Below are positions 1 to 8,954 of a stretch of DNA of 64,000 bases, piece by piece. The stretch is taken from assembly GCA_002363385.1 (NCBI GenBank), contig DEVL01000004.1, positions 131,766-195,765 of the forward strand, in the 5' to 3' direction. The notes under the pieces were generated by a model. It did no database searches. It was not told the origin of the DNA and was given only the letters and a program-made list of their open reading frames with translations. The translations under genes and the position numbers were made by a program. The stretch comes from Stenotrophomonas maltophilia (lineage in GTDB: Bacteria; Pseudomonadota; Gammaproteobacteria; Xanthomonadales; Xanthomonadaceae). The first letter of the stretch is position 1. Each line of letters begins with the position of its first letter.

Positions 1-849
1 TCGGCCCTGCGCGCCCAGGTGTGGGAGCGCTTCGTGGAGAACTTCCTGCCGACGCTGCCGATCCAGGCAGCCGGCCCGGGCGTGGATGCCACCGTCGCTC
101 GCGAACATGCCGCAGCATTGGCCGGCGTGACCTGGCAGAGCACGCGCCGTTCGGACAGTTCGTATCTGCGCATGCTGTCGCTGTTCGCACCGACCCGCGT
201 GCACCCGCAGGACGACGGCACGATCACCGTCGATGGCCAGAAGGGCCTGAACGGTCAACTGCTGCGCTGGCGCGAGGTGTCGCCGTGGTTGTGGCAGCAG
301 GAAAACGGTCGCGGGCTGCTGGAAGTGAAGGTCGAGGATGGCCGGCCGGTGTACTTCTCCGGCGGTCCGTTCGCTTCGGTGTTCGGCTTCGAGCCGATTC
401 CCGCGTGGCGTTCACCGGCGTGGCTGCGCCCTGCGCTGTTTGTCGCACTGGGGTTGCTGACGCTGTCGGCCGTGCTGCGCATCGGTGGCGTGTTCGTACG
501 TCGTTACTACCGGGTCAGCGCACCGGCAGAAGGCCGCGGCCTGCGCTGGCTGCAGACGTTGTCGATCACCACGCAGCTGGGCACTGTGGTCGCCTGGGCG
601 CTGTACGTGAAATCGATCGCGGGCCCGGGTGCGATCTCGTCCTACACCAACGGCCCATTGATCCTGGTGCAGGCGCTGTCGTGGCTGAGCGTGTTCGCAG
701 CCGTGGCCCTGGTGTGGGTGGCGGTCCGCGCGCCGGCCAGCTGGCCCCGCGTGCGCCGCTACGGCGCCGGGGTCGTCGCACTGGCCGGCGTGGTGGTGGC
801 GTTCGTCGCCATCACCCAGCGCCTGATCAGTACCGGCCTGCAGCTCTGA
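1..849 (+). CDS. Serine hydrolase (class C beta-lactamase family), 3' part only
   Basis: The reading frame is open from the first base of the window, so the start and the catalytic N-terminal domain lie upstream. What remains (about 282 residues) is a beta-rich segment ending in phrases such as RWREVSPWLW and FGFEPIPAWRSPAW, followed by four hydrophobic segments, roughly residues 140-160, 185-205, 215-240 and 250-270 of the visible part. This layout matches the C-terminal extension and membrane domain of large class-C-type serine hydrolases (family knowledge); I cannot see the SxxK or YxN motifs. It sits 19 bp before a peptide transporter on the same strand, which fits a role in peptide or cell-wall processing. 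Family call is from the C-terminal pattern only, so moderately sure. Confidence 0.6.
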   Translation, partial: SALRAQVWERFVENFLPTLPIQAAGPGVDATVAREHAAALAGVTWQSTRRSDSSYLRMLSLFAPTRVHPQDDGTITVDGQKGLNGQLLRWREVSPWLWQQENGRGLLEVKVEDGRPVYFSGGPFASVFGFEPIPAWRSPAWLRPALFVALGLLTLSAVLRIGGVFVRRYYRVSAPAEGRGLRWLQTLSITTQLGTVVAWALYVKSIAGPGAISSYTNGPLILVQALSWLSVFAAVALVWVAVRAPASWPRVRRYGAGVVALAGVVVAFVAITQRLISTGLQL

Positions 850-868
850 CCGACGGACGCCCCGCCCG

Positions 869-2167
869 ATGACGATCGATGCACCGCGCAAGGCCTGGTT
901 CGGGCAACCGCCGGGCCTGACCATCCTGTTCCTCACCGAGATGTGGGAGAAGTTTTCCTACTACGGCATGCGGGCGCTGCTGGTCTATTACATGACCAAG
1001 CAGCTGCTGTTCTCGCAGGAACAGGCCTCGATGGTCTATGGCCTGTACACCGCGCTGGCCTACCTGAGCCCGGTGTTCGGGGGGATGCTCGCCGACCGCT
1101 GGCTGGGCAAGCGGCGTGCGGTGATCCTGGGCGGGGCGATCATGGCGTTCGGCCATTTCCTGATGGCCTTCGATGCGCTGCTGTACCCGGCCCTGCTGGC
1201 GATCGTGCTGGGCAATGGCCTGTTCCTGCCGACCCTGCCCGGCCAGGTCGGCGATCTGTACCAGCGCGATGATCCGCGTCGTGGATCGGCGTTCAACGTG
1301 TACTACGTGGGCATCAACCTCGGCGCGTTTCTCGCCCCGCTGATCTGCGGCACGTTGGGTGAGGTGTACGGCTGGCATGTGGGTTTCTCCGCCGCCGGCA
1401 TCGGCATGCTGCTGGGCCTGGTGATCTACATCACCGGCCGCCGCCACCTGCCGCCGGACCCGCCGCGCAGCGAGCGCGCCACATTGCCTTTCTCGGCGCT
1501 CTGGCAACCGGCCTACCGCCCGCTGCTGCAGCTGATGGCGATGATTGCCGGGCTCATCGTGGTGTTCCGGCTGGCTTACGAGCAGATCGGCAACACCATC
1601 GCGATCTGGCTCGACACCGGTGTGGACCGCGTGCTCACTGCGGACTTCACGATTCCGATGACCTGGTTCTTCTCGCTCAATCCGCTGCTGGTGTTCTTGA
1701 TCACCCCGCTGCTGGTGCGCCGCTGGACGCGGCAGGCGCGAGGTGGTCGTGAACCTGCGGCGCTGACCAAGATGGCGATCGGCGCCGCCGTGGTCGGCCT
1801 GTCGTTCGTGCTGGTGGCGATCCTCGGCGGCGAGCCGTCGGCCAAGGTCGGCTGGCTGTGGGCCGCGCTGTTCTTTGCGATCTTCACCTTCGGCGAGCTG
1901 TTCATCCTGCCGGTGGGGTTGGGTCTGTTCGCGCGTCTGGCACCCGCAGGCTTCGGTGCGACGATCATCGCGTTCTGGTTCCTCGCGTCCTTCGGCGGCA
2001 ACCTGCTGGCCGGCGCAGTCGGCATGCTGTGGTCAACGCTGTCCAGCACCGTGTTCTTCTCGCTGATGGGCGCGACCTGCATGCTCGTTGCGGTGCTGCT
2101 GCTGCAGCTGGAACGGCGCGCGCGGCCGCTGCTGGCAGGCAATGGGACGCCCGCGCGCAACACGTAA
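869..2167 (+). CDS. POT/PTR2-family proton-dependent oligopeptide transporter
   Basis: A 432-residue membrane protein with about 12 hydrophobic segments. Family signatures are visible: an ExxEK-type motif (E24-K28, followed by FSYYGMR) in helix 1, GGMLADRWLGKRRAVI after helix 2 (about 71-86), and the PTR2 signature FNVYYVGINLGAF (142-154). POT proteins import di- and tripeptides across the inner membrane with protons. Most POT members carry ExxER; here the last position is Lys, a conservative change in a proton-coupling motif. It is shorter than typical bacterial POTs (about 450-500). It lies between a serine hydrolase and a TonB receptor on the same strand, which suggests import of peptides released in or delivered to the periplasm. 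Confidence 0.85.
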   Translation: MTIDAPRKAWFGQPPGLTILFLTEMWEKFSYYGMRALLVYYMTKQLLFSQEQASMVYGLYTALAYLSPVFGGMLADRWLGKRRAVILGGAIMAFGHFLMAFDALLYPALLAIVLGNGLFLPTLPGQVGDLYQRDDPRRGSAFNVYYVGINLGAFLAPLICGTLGEVYGWHVGFSAAGIGMLLGLVIYITGRRHLPPDPPRSERATLPFSALWQPAYRPLLQLMAMIAGLIVVFRLAYEQIGNTIAIWLDTGVDRVLTADFTIPMTWFFSLNPLLVFLITPLLVRRWTRQARGGREPAALTKMAIGAAVVGLSFVLVAILGGEPSAKVGWLWAALFFAIFTFGELFILPVGLGLFARLAPAGFGATIIAFWFLASFGGNLLAGAVGMLWSTLSSTVFFSLMGATCMLVAVLLLQLERRARPLLAGNGTPARNT

Positions 2168-2220
2168 TCCCGGTCGTTTTTTCTGCCTGACCCCGTTCCT
2201 GATTCCGGAGAGTCCGCCGC

Positions 2221-4434
2221 ATGCGCAAGACGATGACACGTTCGATCCTGGCCACCACCGTTTCCCTGTGCTGCATGGGCCTTGCCGCCTCTGCCCTGGC
2301 CCAGGACGCCGATGCCGACACCGATGGCAACCGCAGCACCCCCGATGTGGTGGAGCTCGATCGCGTGGTGGCCACCGCACAGAAGCGCAGCGAGAACGTC
2401 ATGGAGGTGGCGGCCGGCGTCAGCGTGATCAGCGAAGAGCGCCTTGAAGCCATTGGTGCGACCCGGCTCAACGACTTCGCCGCGTATGTGCCCGGTTTCC
2501 AGGTGGACAGCGGCGGCGCGCCCGGACAGACCACGATGGCCCTGCGCGGAGTCGCGCCTCTCGGGGGCGGCTCGATCATCGGTACCTACATCGATGACAC
2601 GCCGATCGGCCCGAGCAGCAACAAACAGCGCGCGACCACCTACGCGTTGGACCTGCTGCCGTATGACATCCAGAGCGTGGAAGTGCTGCGCGGTCCACAG
2701 GGCACGCTGTACGGCGCCAGCTCGATGGGCGGGCTGTTCAAGTACATCACCAAGGCGGCCGATCCGGATGCGTTCGAGTTTCGCGCCGGTACGGATGTGA
2801 ACGCCACGAAGGAGGCCGGCGATACCGGCATCGGCGTGCGTACTGCGTTCAACGTGCCGCTCATTGAAGGCAAGCTGGCCATGCGCGCCAGCCTCTCGCG
2901 TCAGAGCACGCCCGGGTACGTCGACCAGCCCGACCTCACCGGCGAGGATGCCAAAGACAGCAACGGCTACTACCAACTGGCCTCCCGCCTGGCCCTGACC
3001 TGGCGCATCAGCGACACCGCCAACCTGCGCGTGCAGGCGCTCTCGCAGATCGTGGATGCCGACAACTCCAGCGCGGTGGGGCTGACCTACCCCACGCTGG
3101 CGCCGATCCGCGGCCCGCTCGAAGGCATCCTGCAGCGCGCGACGCCGTACCGGATGGAAACGGATTACTACTCGGCGATTCTCGACTGGGACCTGGGCAG
3201 TGTGGATTTGGTCTCCGCCACCAGCTTCTCCGAAACCCGCATGGATGAAGTGCAGGACTCGACGCTGGTCTATGGCGTGGCATGGCCGTATCTGACCCCC
3301 TACCCCGCCGGCCAGGCGCAGTTCGATGTCTTCCTCGGCACGCGCAAATGGACGCAGGAGTTCCGCCTGAGTTCCAAGGAAAGCGAGCGCTTCGAGTGGC
3401 TGCTCGGTACCTTCTTCACCGGCGAGAAGAACGCCAACCGCCAGCAGGTCAGTGCCTACGATGCAAATGGCATCCCGCTGCCGTTCAACCCCGGCACCGC
3501 GAGCTTGCCGGGCACCTACGACGAGCAGGCGATCTTCGCCGACGTAACGTATACGTTCAGCCCCCGCTTCGATCTGTCCGCCGGTGTGCGGCATGCGCGC
3601 AACCAGCAGGACTTCGAGCAGCACAGTATCGGCCTGCTGTACGGTCCGCGGCCGATCGATCTGGCCGACTCCGCCGATGACAACGTGACGACGTGGAAGC
3701 TGGCCTCGCGCTGGCACCTCAACGACAGCTCGATGATCTACGCCCGTTACGCCACCGGCTACCGCCCGGGTGGTCCCAACGTATCGACCTCCGGCGTGGT
3801 GCCGATGACCAAGGCCGACACGCTGGACAACGTCGAACTCGGCTTCAAATCGCACTTCTGGGACCGCCGCGCGATGATCGATCTGGCGCTGTTCCGCATC
3901 GACTGGGACGACATCCAGGTGCGCGTGTCCGAGAACGGCCTGAGCTGGATGGGCAATGCCGGCAGCGCGCGCAGCCAGGGGGCGGAGCTGAGCATGATGG
4001 TGCGCCCAGCCGAGCGCCTGACCGTTGGCCTCAACGCGGCCTACATCGATTCGAAGATCGGGGATGTGCCGACGTCGAGCGGCCTGGTCGCAGGTGGCCG
4101 CATGCCCATGACGCCGCGACTGAGCTGGTCGAGCACCATCGATTACGACTTCGACGTGAGCGACCAGTGGCAGGGCCGGGTCGGTGCGGGCTACCGGGTC
4201 ACCGGCGAGCGCGTGGCTGGCGCCTATGAGATCGACAGCTACAACGCATTGGACCTGCATGCCGAGCTGACCAACATGACGTGGACGGTGCGCCTGTATG
4301 CCCGCAATGCCACCGATGAGCGTGCTTATGTCTCCACCGGCTCCGTCCGCGACGCACTCAACCGCTACGTGGCGGTGACCGGTGTGCCGCTGCAGCCGCG
4401 CACCATCGGCATGTCGATCGACTATCGGTACTGA
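2221..4434 (+). CDS. TonB-dependent outer-membrane receptor
   Basis: 737 residues. A signal peptide (1-27, ending ...ASALA) is followed by a TonB-box-like stretch DVVELDRVV (42-50) and a plug domain with typical phrases (SVEVLRGPQGTLYGASSMGG). The C-terminal barrel ends in an aromatic residue (IDYRY), as outer-membrane barrels do. Such receptors use TonB energy to import large or scarce ligands; the substrate cannot be read from sequence. It is related to the broad FecA/CirA-like class that xanthomonads have in large numbers. It starts 53 bp after the POT transporter, same strand. Together with the flanking hydrolases and peptide transporter, a peptide ligand is a reasonable guess, but only a guess. 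Confidence 0.9.
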   Translation: MRKTMTRSILATTVSLCCMGLAASALAQDADADTDGNRSTPDVVELDRVVATAQKRSENVMEVAAGVSVISEERLEAIGATRLNDFAAYVPGFQVDSGGAPGQTTMALRGVAPLGGGSIIGTYIDDTPIGPSSNKQRATTYALDLLPYDIQSVEVLRGPQGTLYGASSMGGLFKYITKAADPDAFEFRAGTDVNATKEAGDTGIGVRTAFNVPLIEGKLAMRASLSRQSTPGYVDQPDLTGEDAKDSNGYYQLASRLALTWRISDTANLRVQALSQIVDADNSSAVGLTYPTLAPIRGPLEGILQRATPYRMETDYYSAILDWDLGSVDLVSATSFSETRMDEVQDSTLVYGVAWPYLTPYPAGQAQFDVFLGTRKWTQEFRLSSKESERFEWLLGTFFTGEKNANRQQVSAYDANGIPLPFNPGTASLPGTYDEQAIFADVTYTFSPRFDLSAGVRHARNQQDFEQHSIGLLYGPRPIDLADSADDNVTTWKLASRWHLNDSSMIYARYATGYRPGGPNVSTSGVVPMTKADTLDNVELGFKSHFWDRRAMIDLALFRIDWDDIQVRVSENGLSWMGNAGSARSQGAELSMMVRPAERLTVGLNAAYIDSKIGDVPTSSGLVAGGRMPMTPRLSWSSTIDYDFDVSDQWQGRVGAGYRVTGERVAGAYEIDSYNALDLHAELTNMTWTVRLYARNATDERAYVSTGSVRDALNRYVAVTGVPLQPRTIGMSIDYRY

Positions 4435-4512
4435 AGCCGATGCCTCGCGCCCGGCGGCAGTCCTGTCGCCGGGTTGCCAGTGGACAACGACTGAGCATTT
4501 ATCCTAATTAGG

Positions 4513-4541
4513 TTGCATATTCTCTGATTAGGACTTATACA
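4513..4541 (+). promoter_or_regulatory. Predicted sigma-70 promoter upstream of dgcN, with overlapping palindrome
   Basis: TTGCAT (4513-4518), a 17-base spacer and TATACA (4536-4541) form a plausible -35/-10 pair about 80 bp before dgcN. The stretch is clearly AT-rich against a GC-rich background. The palindrome CCTAATTAGG (4503-4512) abuts the -35 box, and a second ATTAG lies at 4527-4531, so a regulator, for example the LysR protein of this cluster, could bind here. Prediction only. Confidence 0.5.
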
Positions 4542-4618
4542 GGTCCAACGAGGCCAACGACTGCCACCGTCGCCGTCGTGGGTGCTCACCCTCTGCCGCT
4601 CGCCTACTGGATTCCGTC

Positions 4619-5662
4619 ATGACCTCGACCCCGACCGCTGAAGTGCTCGCACTTGCCGCCCTCCCCCAGCCCTACCTGCTGTTCCTGGGTGATACCACCG
4701 AAGCGGGCTTCGCCAAGACCGCGATCGGCCTGAAGGACTGGGCGCCGGAGGTGTGCGTGGCCGAATGGAGCCTGCCCGGCTGCCCGATCAGCACCGGCCT
4801 GCCGACGATGACGCCGGCCCAGGCGCGTGCCGCCGGTGCGCGTGCGATGGTGATCGGCGTGGCCAACGGTGGTGGCGTGATTCCGGCGCAGTGGCTGCCG
4901 GCACTGGTCGCGGCGCTGGAGGAAGGCCTGGACCTGATCAGCGGCATGCACCACAAGTTAGGGGATATCCCGGAACTGGCCGCCGCCGCCGAACGCACCG
5001 GGCGCCAGCTGATCAACGTGCGCGTGCCGCCACGCGGCATTCCGGTCGGCAATGGCCGCAAGCGCACCGGCAAGCGTGTGCTCACCGTCGGCACCGACTG
5101 CGCGCTGGGCAAGAAGTACACCGCACTGGCCTTGGTCCGCGGTCTTCGCGAACGTGGCGTGGATGCCGACTTCCGCGCCAGCGGCCAGACCGGCATCCTC
5201 ATCGCCGGCAGCGGCATTCCGATGGACGCGGTGGTGGCCGACTTCTCTGCCGGCGCCGCTGAACTGCTCAGCCCGGATGCGGCCGCCAATCACTGGGATG
5301 TCATCGAAGGCCAGGGCTCGTTGTTCCACCCTGCCTACGCCGGCGTCAGCCTCGGCCTGCTGCATGGCAGCCAGCCGGACGTGTTCGTGGTCTGCCACCA
5401 GCCGGGGCGCCAGCACGTGCTCGGTTACCCCGACTACCCGCTGCCCTCCATCGAAGACGTGATCGCGTTGACCGTGCAGCTGGGCCGCCGCACCAATCCG
5501 GATATCCGCTGTGTCGGCGTCAGCCTCAACACTCATGGCATGAGCGACGAAGCGGCATCGGCCGCCTGTGCAGAAGTCAGCGCGCGCCTGGGTCTGCCGG
5601 CGGCCGATCCGATGCGTCAAGATGGGGAATTCAACCGTTTGCTCGAGGCCTGCATCGCATGA
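4619..5662 (+). CDS. dgcN: DgcN/DUF1611 family protein (N-acetyltransferase DgcN-like)
   Basis: 347 residues, the usual length for DUF1611. The N-terminal half has a Rossmann-like start (PYLLFLGDTTEAG). The C-terminal half carries the P-loop-like GTDCALGKKYTA (158-169), a family hallmark, followed by QTGILIAG. DgcN has been linked to D-glutamate catabolism, working with the epimerase-like DgcA; in many bacteria the neighbour is an L-Ala-D/L-Glu (dipeptide) epimerase. No such epimerase is in this window; it may lie upstream of base 1 or elsewhere. The stop overlaps the next start (ATGA), so it is translationally coupled to the serine hydrolase. Biochemical activity of this copy is inferred from family naming only. 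Confidence 0.8.
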   Translation: MTSTPTAEVLALAALPQPYLLFLGDTTEAGFAKTAIGLKDWAPEVCVAEWSLPGCPISTGLPTMTPAQARAAGARAMVIGVANGGGVIPAQWLPALVAALEEGLDLISGMHHKLGDIPELAAAAERTGRQLINVRVPPRGIPVGNGRKRTGKRVLTVGTDCALGKKYTALALVRGLRERGVDADFRASGQTGILIAGSGIPMDAVVADFSAGAAELLSPDAAANHWDVIEGQGSLFHPAYAGVSLGLLHGSQPDVFVVCHQPGRQHVLGYPDYPLPSIEDVIALTVQLGRRTNPDIRCVGVSLNTHGMSDEAASAACAEVSARLGLPAADPMRQDGEFNRLLEACIA

Positions 5663-6663
5663 AGAAGACACCCCGTACCTTGAGTCTGTGCGTTGCGGCG
5701 CTGCTGGGTCTGAGCCCGCTGGCCGCCTTCAGCGCCAGCAAGGCCAGTCCAGTTGAAACGGAAGTCGCACGGCTTTCCACCCTGATCGACGGCAAGGTCG
5801 GCGTCTCGGCGTGGCGCCTGGATGGCAAGGGCGCGCAGGTCCACCTGAATCCGGATGAAGGCTTCCCGATGGCCAGCACGTTCAAGGTCGCCGTTGCAGC
5901 GGTGATCCTGCGCAAGGTGGATACCGGCGAGCTGGCACTGACCACGATGGTGCCGGTACCGAAGGCGTTCTACGTCGATTCGGAAGTGATCGCCGATCGT
6001 TTCATCCACGACGGTGTGAGCCTGTCGGTGCACAACCTGCTGGAAGTGATGCTGACCCAGAGCGACAACACCGCCACCGATGTGCTGGTGGCGCAGGCCG
6101 GCGGACCGGCCGCGGTCACCGCTTGGCTGCGTGCGCAGGGGATCGAAGGCCAGCGCCTGGATCGCAACACGCGCCAGCTGCTGAGGGACATCTTCGGCTT
6201 GGGCGATGAACCGCTGACCAAGGAGCGTGTTGCCGAACTGACTCTCGACCCCGAGGTGGTCAAGCGCACGAAATCCGGCAACGAAGCCTTCGACAAGGAT
6301 CCGCGCGACACTTCCACGCCGCGCGCGATGTCCACCCTGCTGACCCAGCTGTTCACCGGCAAGGCGCTGAGCCCGGCCAGCACCGAGGTGCTGGTGCAGA
6401 TCATGGAACGCTGCCGCACCTGCAGTGCACGCCTGCGCGGCAGCCTGCCGCCAGGCACCAAGGTGGCCGACAAGAGCGGCACCGTGGCCGGCACCGTCAA
6501 CGATGTGGGCGTGGTCACCCTGCCCGACGGCAGCCAGTTCGCCATTTCGGTGTTCGTCAAAGCCAGCAATGCCCCGCGCAGCGAACGTGAGCGGGTGATC
6601 GCCGAGATCGCGCGCACCGTGCGCGACTTCTACCTGCTGCAGCCTGCGGCCGCCCGCAAGTGA
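5659..6663 (+). CDS. Exported class-A-like serine hydrolase without the Omega-loop glutamate
   Basis: 334 residues with a signal peptide (about 1-25). Class A penicillin-recognising motifs are present: S73-T-F-K76, SDN (135-137) and KSG (272-274), plus the DTSTP segment (217-221) that follows the Omega loop. Where true class A beta-lactamases have RWEPELN, this protein reads LDRNTRQLLRD followed by an extra 30 or so residues, so the general-base Glu166 and Asn170 are not evident. That favours a peptidase or transpeptidase-like role on cell-wall or D-amino-acid peptides over drug inactivation. A CRTC pair (252-255) may form a disulfide. It is coupled by overlapping codons to dgcN before it and to the transporter after it (GTGA). 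Confidence 0.8.
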   Translation: MKKTPRTLSLCVAALLGLSPLAAFSASKASPVETEVARLSTLIDGKVGVSAWRLDGKGAQVHLNPDEGFPMASTFKVAVAAVILRKVDTGELALTTMVPVPKAFYVDSEVIADRFIHDGVSLSVHNLLEVMLTQSDNTATDVLVAQAGGPAAVTAWLRAQGIEGQRLDRNTRQLLRDIFGLGDEPLTKERVAELTLDPEVVKRTKSGNEAFDKDPRDTSTPRAMSTLLTQLFTGKALSPASTEVLVQIMERCRTCSARLRGSLPPGTKVADKSGTVAGTVNDVGVVTLPDGSQFAISVFVKASNAPRSERERVIAEIARTVRDFYLLQPAAARK

Positions 6664-7811
6664 CCGCCGCCGCCAGCCGGTTCCAGCGGTATCTGTTGCC
6701 CGGTCTGGCGTTCAAGTCCGCCGTGATCGGCGGCGGATACGCCACCGGCCGTGAGCTGGCGGAGTTTTTCCTCCCGTCGGGCCCCTGGGGCGGCCTGGCG
6801 GCGATGGTGTTGTCGATGCTGATCTGGAGCGTGATCTGCATCCTGACGTTCCTGTTGGCACGGGCGATCCGTGCCAACGACTACCGCACCTTCTTCCGGC
6901 ATCTGCTCGGCCGTGGCTGGTGGACCTTCGAAGTGGCCTACCTGGCGCTGATCGTGGTGGTGCTGGCCGTGTTCGGCGCTGCTGCCGGCGAACTGGCCGC
7001 GACCATGTTCGGCTGGCCGCGGATCGTCGGCACCCTGCTGCTGGTGGCGATCATCACCGGCGTGGTGCAGGCCGGCACCAACGCCGTCGAGCGCATGTTC
7101 AAGCTGATGTCGGCCTTCATGTACCTGGTCTACGCGATCGCTGCCTGCCTGATCCTGTACCGCTTCGGCGGCGGCGCGATGGCGCAGTTGTCCAACACCC
7201 ATGAACTCGGCCCGGACTGGGTCCTCAACGGCGTGACCTACGCCGGCTACAACATGTTCGCGGCGGTCTCGATCCTGCTGGTGGTGCGCCACCTGCTGTG
7301 CCGCCGCGATGCGGTCATCGCCGGCGCCCTGGCCGGCCCGCTGGCGATCCTGCCGGCGATCGTGTTCTACATCTGCATGATCGCGTTCCTGCCGGACATC
7401 GCCGATGCCCCGCTGCCGTCCGACCTCATGCTCGGCCAGCTCGGCCTGCCGTGGTTCCAGTGGCTGTTCCGCTTGATGATCATGGTCGCACTGGTGGAAA
7501 CCGGGGTCACGCTGATGGCCTCGGTGGATGGCCGCATCAGCGTCAACTGGACAGAACGCACCGGTGCCGCACCGAAGCGCGGGGTCCGCGTGGCGATCAT
7601 CGTGGCGATCCTGCTGATGGCCGTGTTCCTGGCCGATGGCATCGGCTTGGTGGCGCTGATCGCCAAGGGCTACCGGCTGCTGGCCTACGCCATCCTGGCC
7701 ACGTACGTGGTGCCGCTGCTGGCGTACTCGGCGTGGCAGATCGGGTCTCGCCGCGGGCAGGCGTTCGAGGTCATCGCCACTCAGCCGCCACAGGCGAAGA
7801 CCAGGAACTGA
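6660..7811 (+). CDS. YkvI-family membrane transporter
   Basis: 383 residues with about ten hydrophobic segments and an N-terminal GLAFKSAVIGGGYATGREL that is typical of the YkvI family, distant relatives of the APC amino-acid/cation transporter superfamily. Substrate is unknown. The start is GTG at 6660, overlapping the previous stop (6661-6663), so it is the last gene of the dgcN-hydrolase-transporter operon. Its 3' end runs 31 bp into the 3' end of the opposing LysR gene. Given the company it keeps, export or import of an amino acid such as glutamate is possible (inference). Confidence 0.75.
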   Translation: MTAAASRFQRYLLPGLAFKSAVIGGGYATGRELAEFFLPSGPWGGLAAMVLSMLIWSVICILTFLLARAIRANDYRTFFRHLLGRGWWTFEVAYLALIVVVLAVFGAAAGELAATMFGWPRIVGTLLLVAIITGVVQAGTNAVERMFKLMSAFMYLVYAIAACLILYRFGGGAMAQLSNTHELGPDWVLNGVTYAGYNMFAAVSILLVVRHLLCRRDAVIAGALAGPLAILPAIVFYICMIAFLPDIADAPLPSDLMLGQLGLPWFQWLFRLMIMVALVETGVTLMASVDGRISVNWTERTGAAPKRGVRVAIIVAILLMAVFLADGIGLVALIAKGYRLLAYAILATYVVPLLAYSAWQIGSRRGQAFEVIATQPPQAKTRN

Positions 7812-8692
7812 TGCAGTGCGCGTGCCGGCGCGGACAGGTCTTCGTCCGGGCGCCAGACCAGGCCGACTTCCATCGGCGGTACCGCATCGGTGAGGGTGCG
7901 CACGTCGATCCGGCGCCCCTCCAGCGACCAGGGGCGGTAGACCATGTCCGACAGGATGCTGACCCCGAACCCGTAGGCGACCATGCCGCGCAGCGCTTCC
8001 AGCGACGAGGTGCGGAACACGACGTTGGGTTCGCGCCCGACCGAGCGCCAGTAGCGCATGGCCGACTCCTGGCCCTCGTCGACCATCAGCATGATGTACG
8101 GGTAAGGCTCCACGTCGGCGGGGCTGATCACCGGCAGCTGCAGCAGCGGATGCGACTCGGCCAGCCACAGCTGGCGGCGCGAGCGGATCAGCACCTGACG
8201 CCGCAGCACGTAGGGCTCGGCCATGTTGGAAATGATGCACAGGCCGAAATCGAGCTCACCACTGCTGACGCCCTGTTCGATCGCGGCACGGTCCATGTCG
8301 ACCAGATCAACCTCCACCTGCGGGTAGGAGCGCTTGAACCGCGCCAGCAGGCTCGGCAGGAAGTAGCCCAGCACCGTATAGGACGCGCCGATCCTCACCC
8401 GGCCCGGCAGGGTGTTGGCCAGGAACATCGGTTCGCTGAGCGCGTCCTGCAGCGTATCCAGGATGTGCCGCACATGCTGATGAAAGCGGTGCCCCTCGGC
8501 GGTCAGCCCCACCCCGTGCGGCATGCGGTCGAACAGCTTCAGGCCGAGCGAGGCTTCCAGCTGGGCGACCGCCGTGGTGATGACCGATTGGGAGACGTGC
8601 AGCTTGCGTGCGGCCTGCGAGAACTGCCCCAACTCGGCTGCTTCGGCAAAGTACCGCAGCTGGCGCAGGGTCATGTTGGCGGGGATTTGCAT
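7781..8692 (-). CDS. LysR-family transcriptional regulator
   Basis: About 303 residues from the ATG at 8692 (MQIPANMTLRQ...); an ATG at 8674 (MTLRQLRYF) is also possible, and an upstream frame to 8731 looks too long. The N-terminal winged helix-turn-helix (about 8-65) has the LysR pattern FSQAARKLHVSQSVITTAVAQLEASLGLKLFDR, and the rest is the periplasmic-binding-protein-like effector domain. It converges with the transporter gene, overlapping it by 31 bp, and diverges from the bkd operon across an AT-rich gap. LysR proteins often control the divergent neighbour, so bkd or the dgcN cluster are both candidate targets. In Pseudomonas the bkd regulator is the unrelated Lrp-type BkdR. Confidence 0.9.
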   Translation of the reverse strand: MQIPANMTLRQLRYFAEAAELGQFSQAARKLHVSQSVITTAVAQLEASLGLKLFDRMPHGVGLTAEGHRFHQHVRHILDTLQDALSEPMFLANTLPGRVRIGASYTVLGYFLPSLLARFKRSYPQVEVDLVDMDRAAIEQGVSSGELDFGLCIISNMAEPYVLRRQVLIRSRRQLWLAESHPLLQLPVISPADVEPYPYIMLMVDEGQESAMRYWRSVGREPNVVFRTSSLEALRGMVAYGFGVSILSDMVYRPWSLEGRRIDVRTLTDAVPPMEVGLVWRPDEDLSAPARALHQFLVFACGG

Positions 8693-8754
8693 GCACAGGC
8701 TTCCACGGAACGAAGATATCTGAATAAACAATACCTCATACGCAATTAAACAAA

Positions 8755-8783
8755 TTTACGATAAGCCGCTGTGCCTCTAGACT
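8755..8783 (+). promoter_or_regulatory. Predicted promoter of the bkd operon
   Basis: TTTACG (8755-8760), a 17-base spacer and TAGACT (8778-8783) lie in the only AT-rich stretch between the LysR gene and bkdA1. Transcription from here would leave a leader of about 165 nt. The adjoining AATTAAACAAATT (8744-8756) could be part of a LysR site. The rest of 8784-8954 holds no gene I believe in. Prediction only. Confidence 0.4.
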
Positions 8784-8954
8784 TCACACTGGGTGCAATG
8801 CGCCATGGCCCCAGCCGCCTTGCAAGCGCTGGTCCTTACCCGCTTCGCGACGAGATCCCGACCGGATGTCGGCGCGCCAACATCGCCATTACCGTTGCCC
8901 CCCGCCTGCGGTATGCCTGTAGCTCCATGACCCAAGCCCAGCGAGGCCCCTGAC

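Noticed and set aside
5659..6663. Labelling this gene as an antibiotic-resistance class A beta-lactamase
   Set aside because: The Omega-loop glutamate is missing and the gene is in a metabolic-looking operon, so resistance is not supported.
8771..8953. A 60-codon frame ahead of bkdA1
   Set aside because: No ribosome site or recognisable sequence; it overlaps the predicted promoter and leader of bkd.
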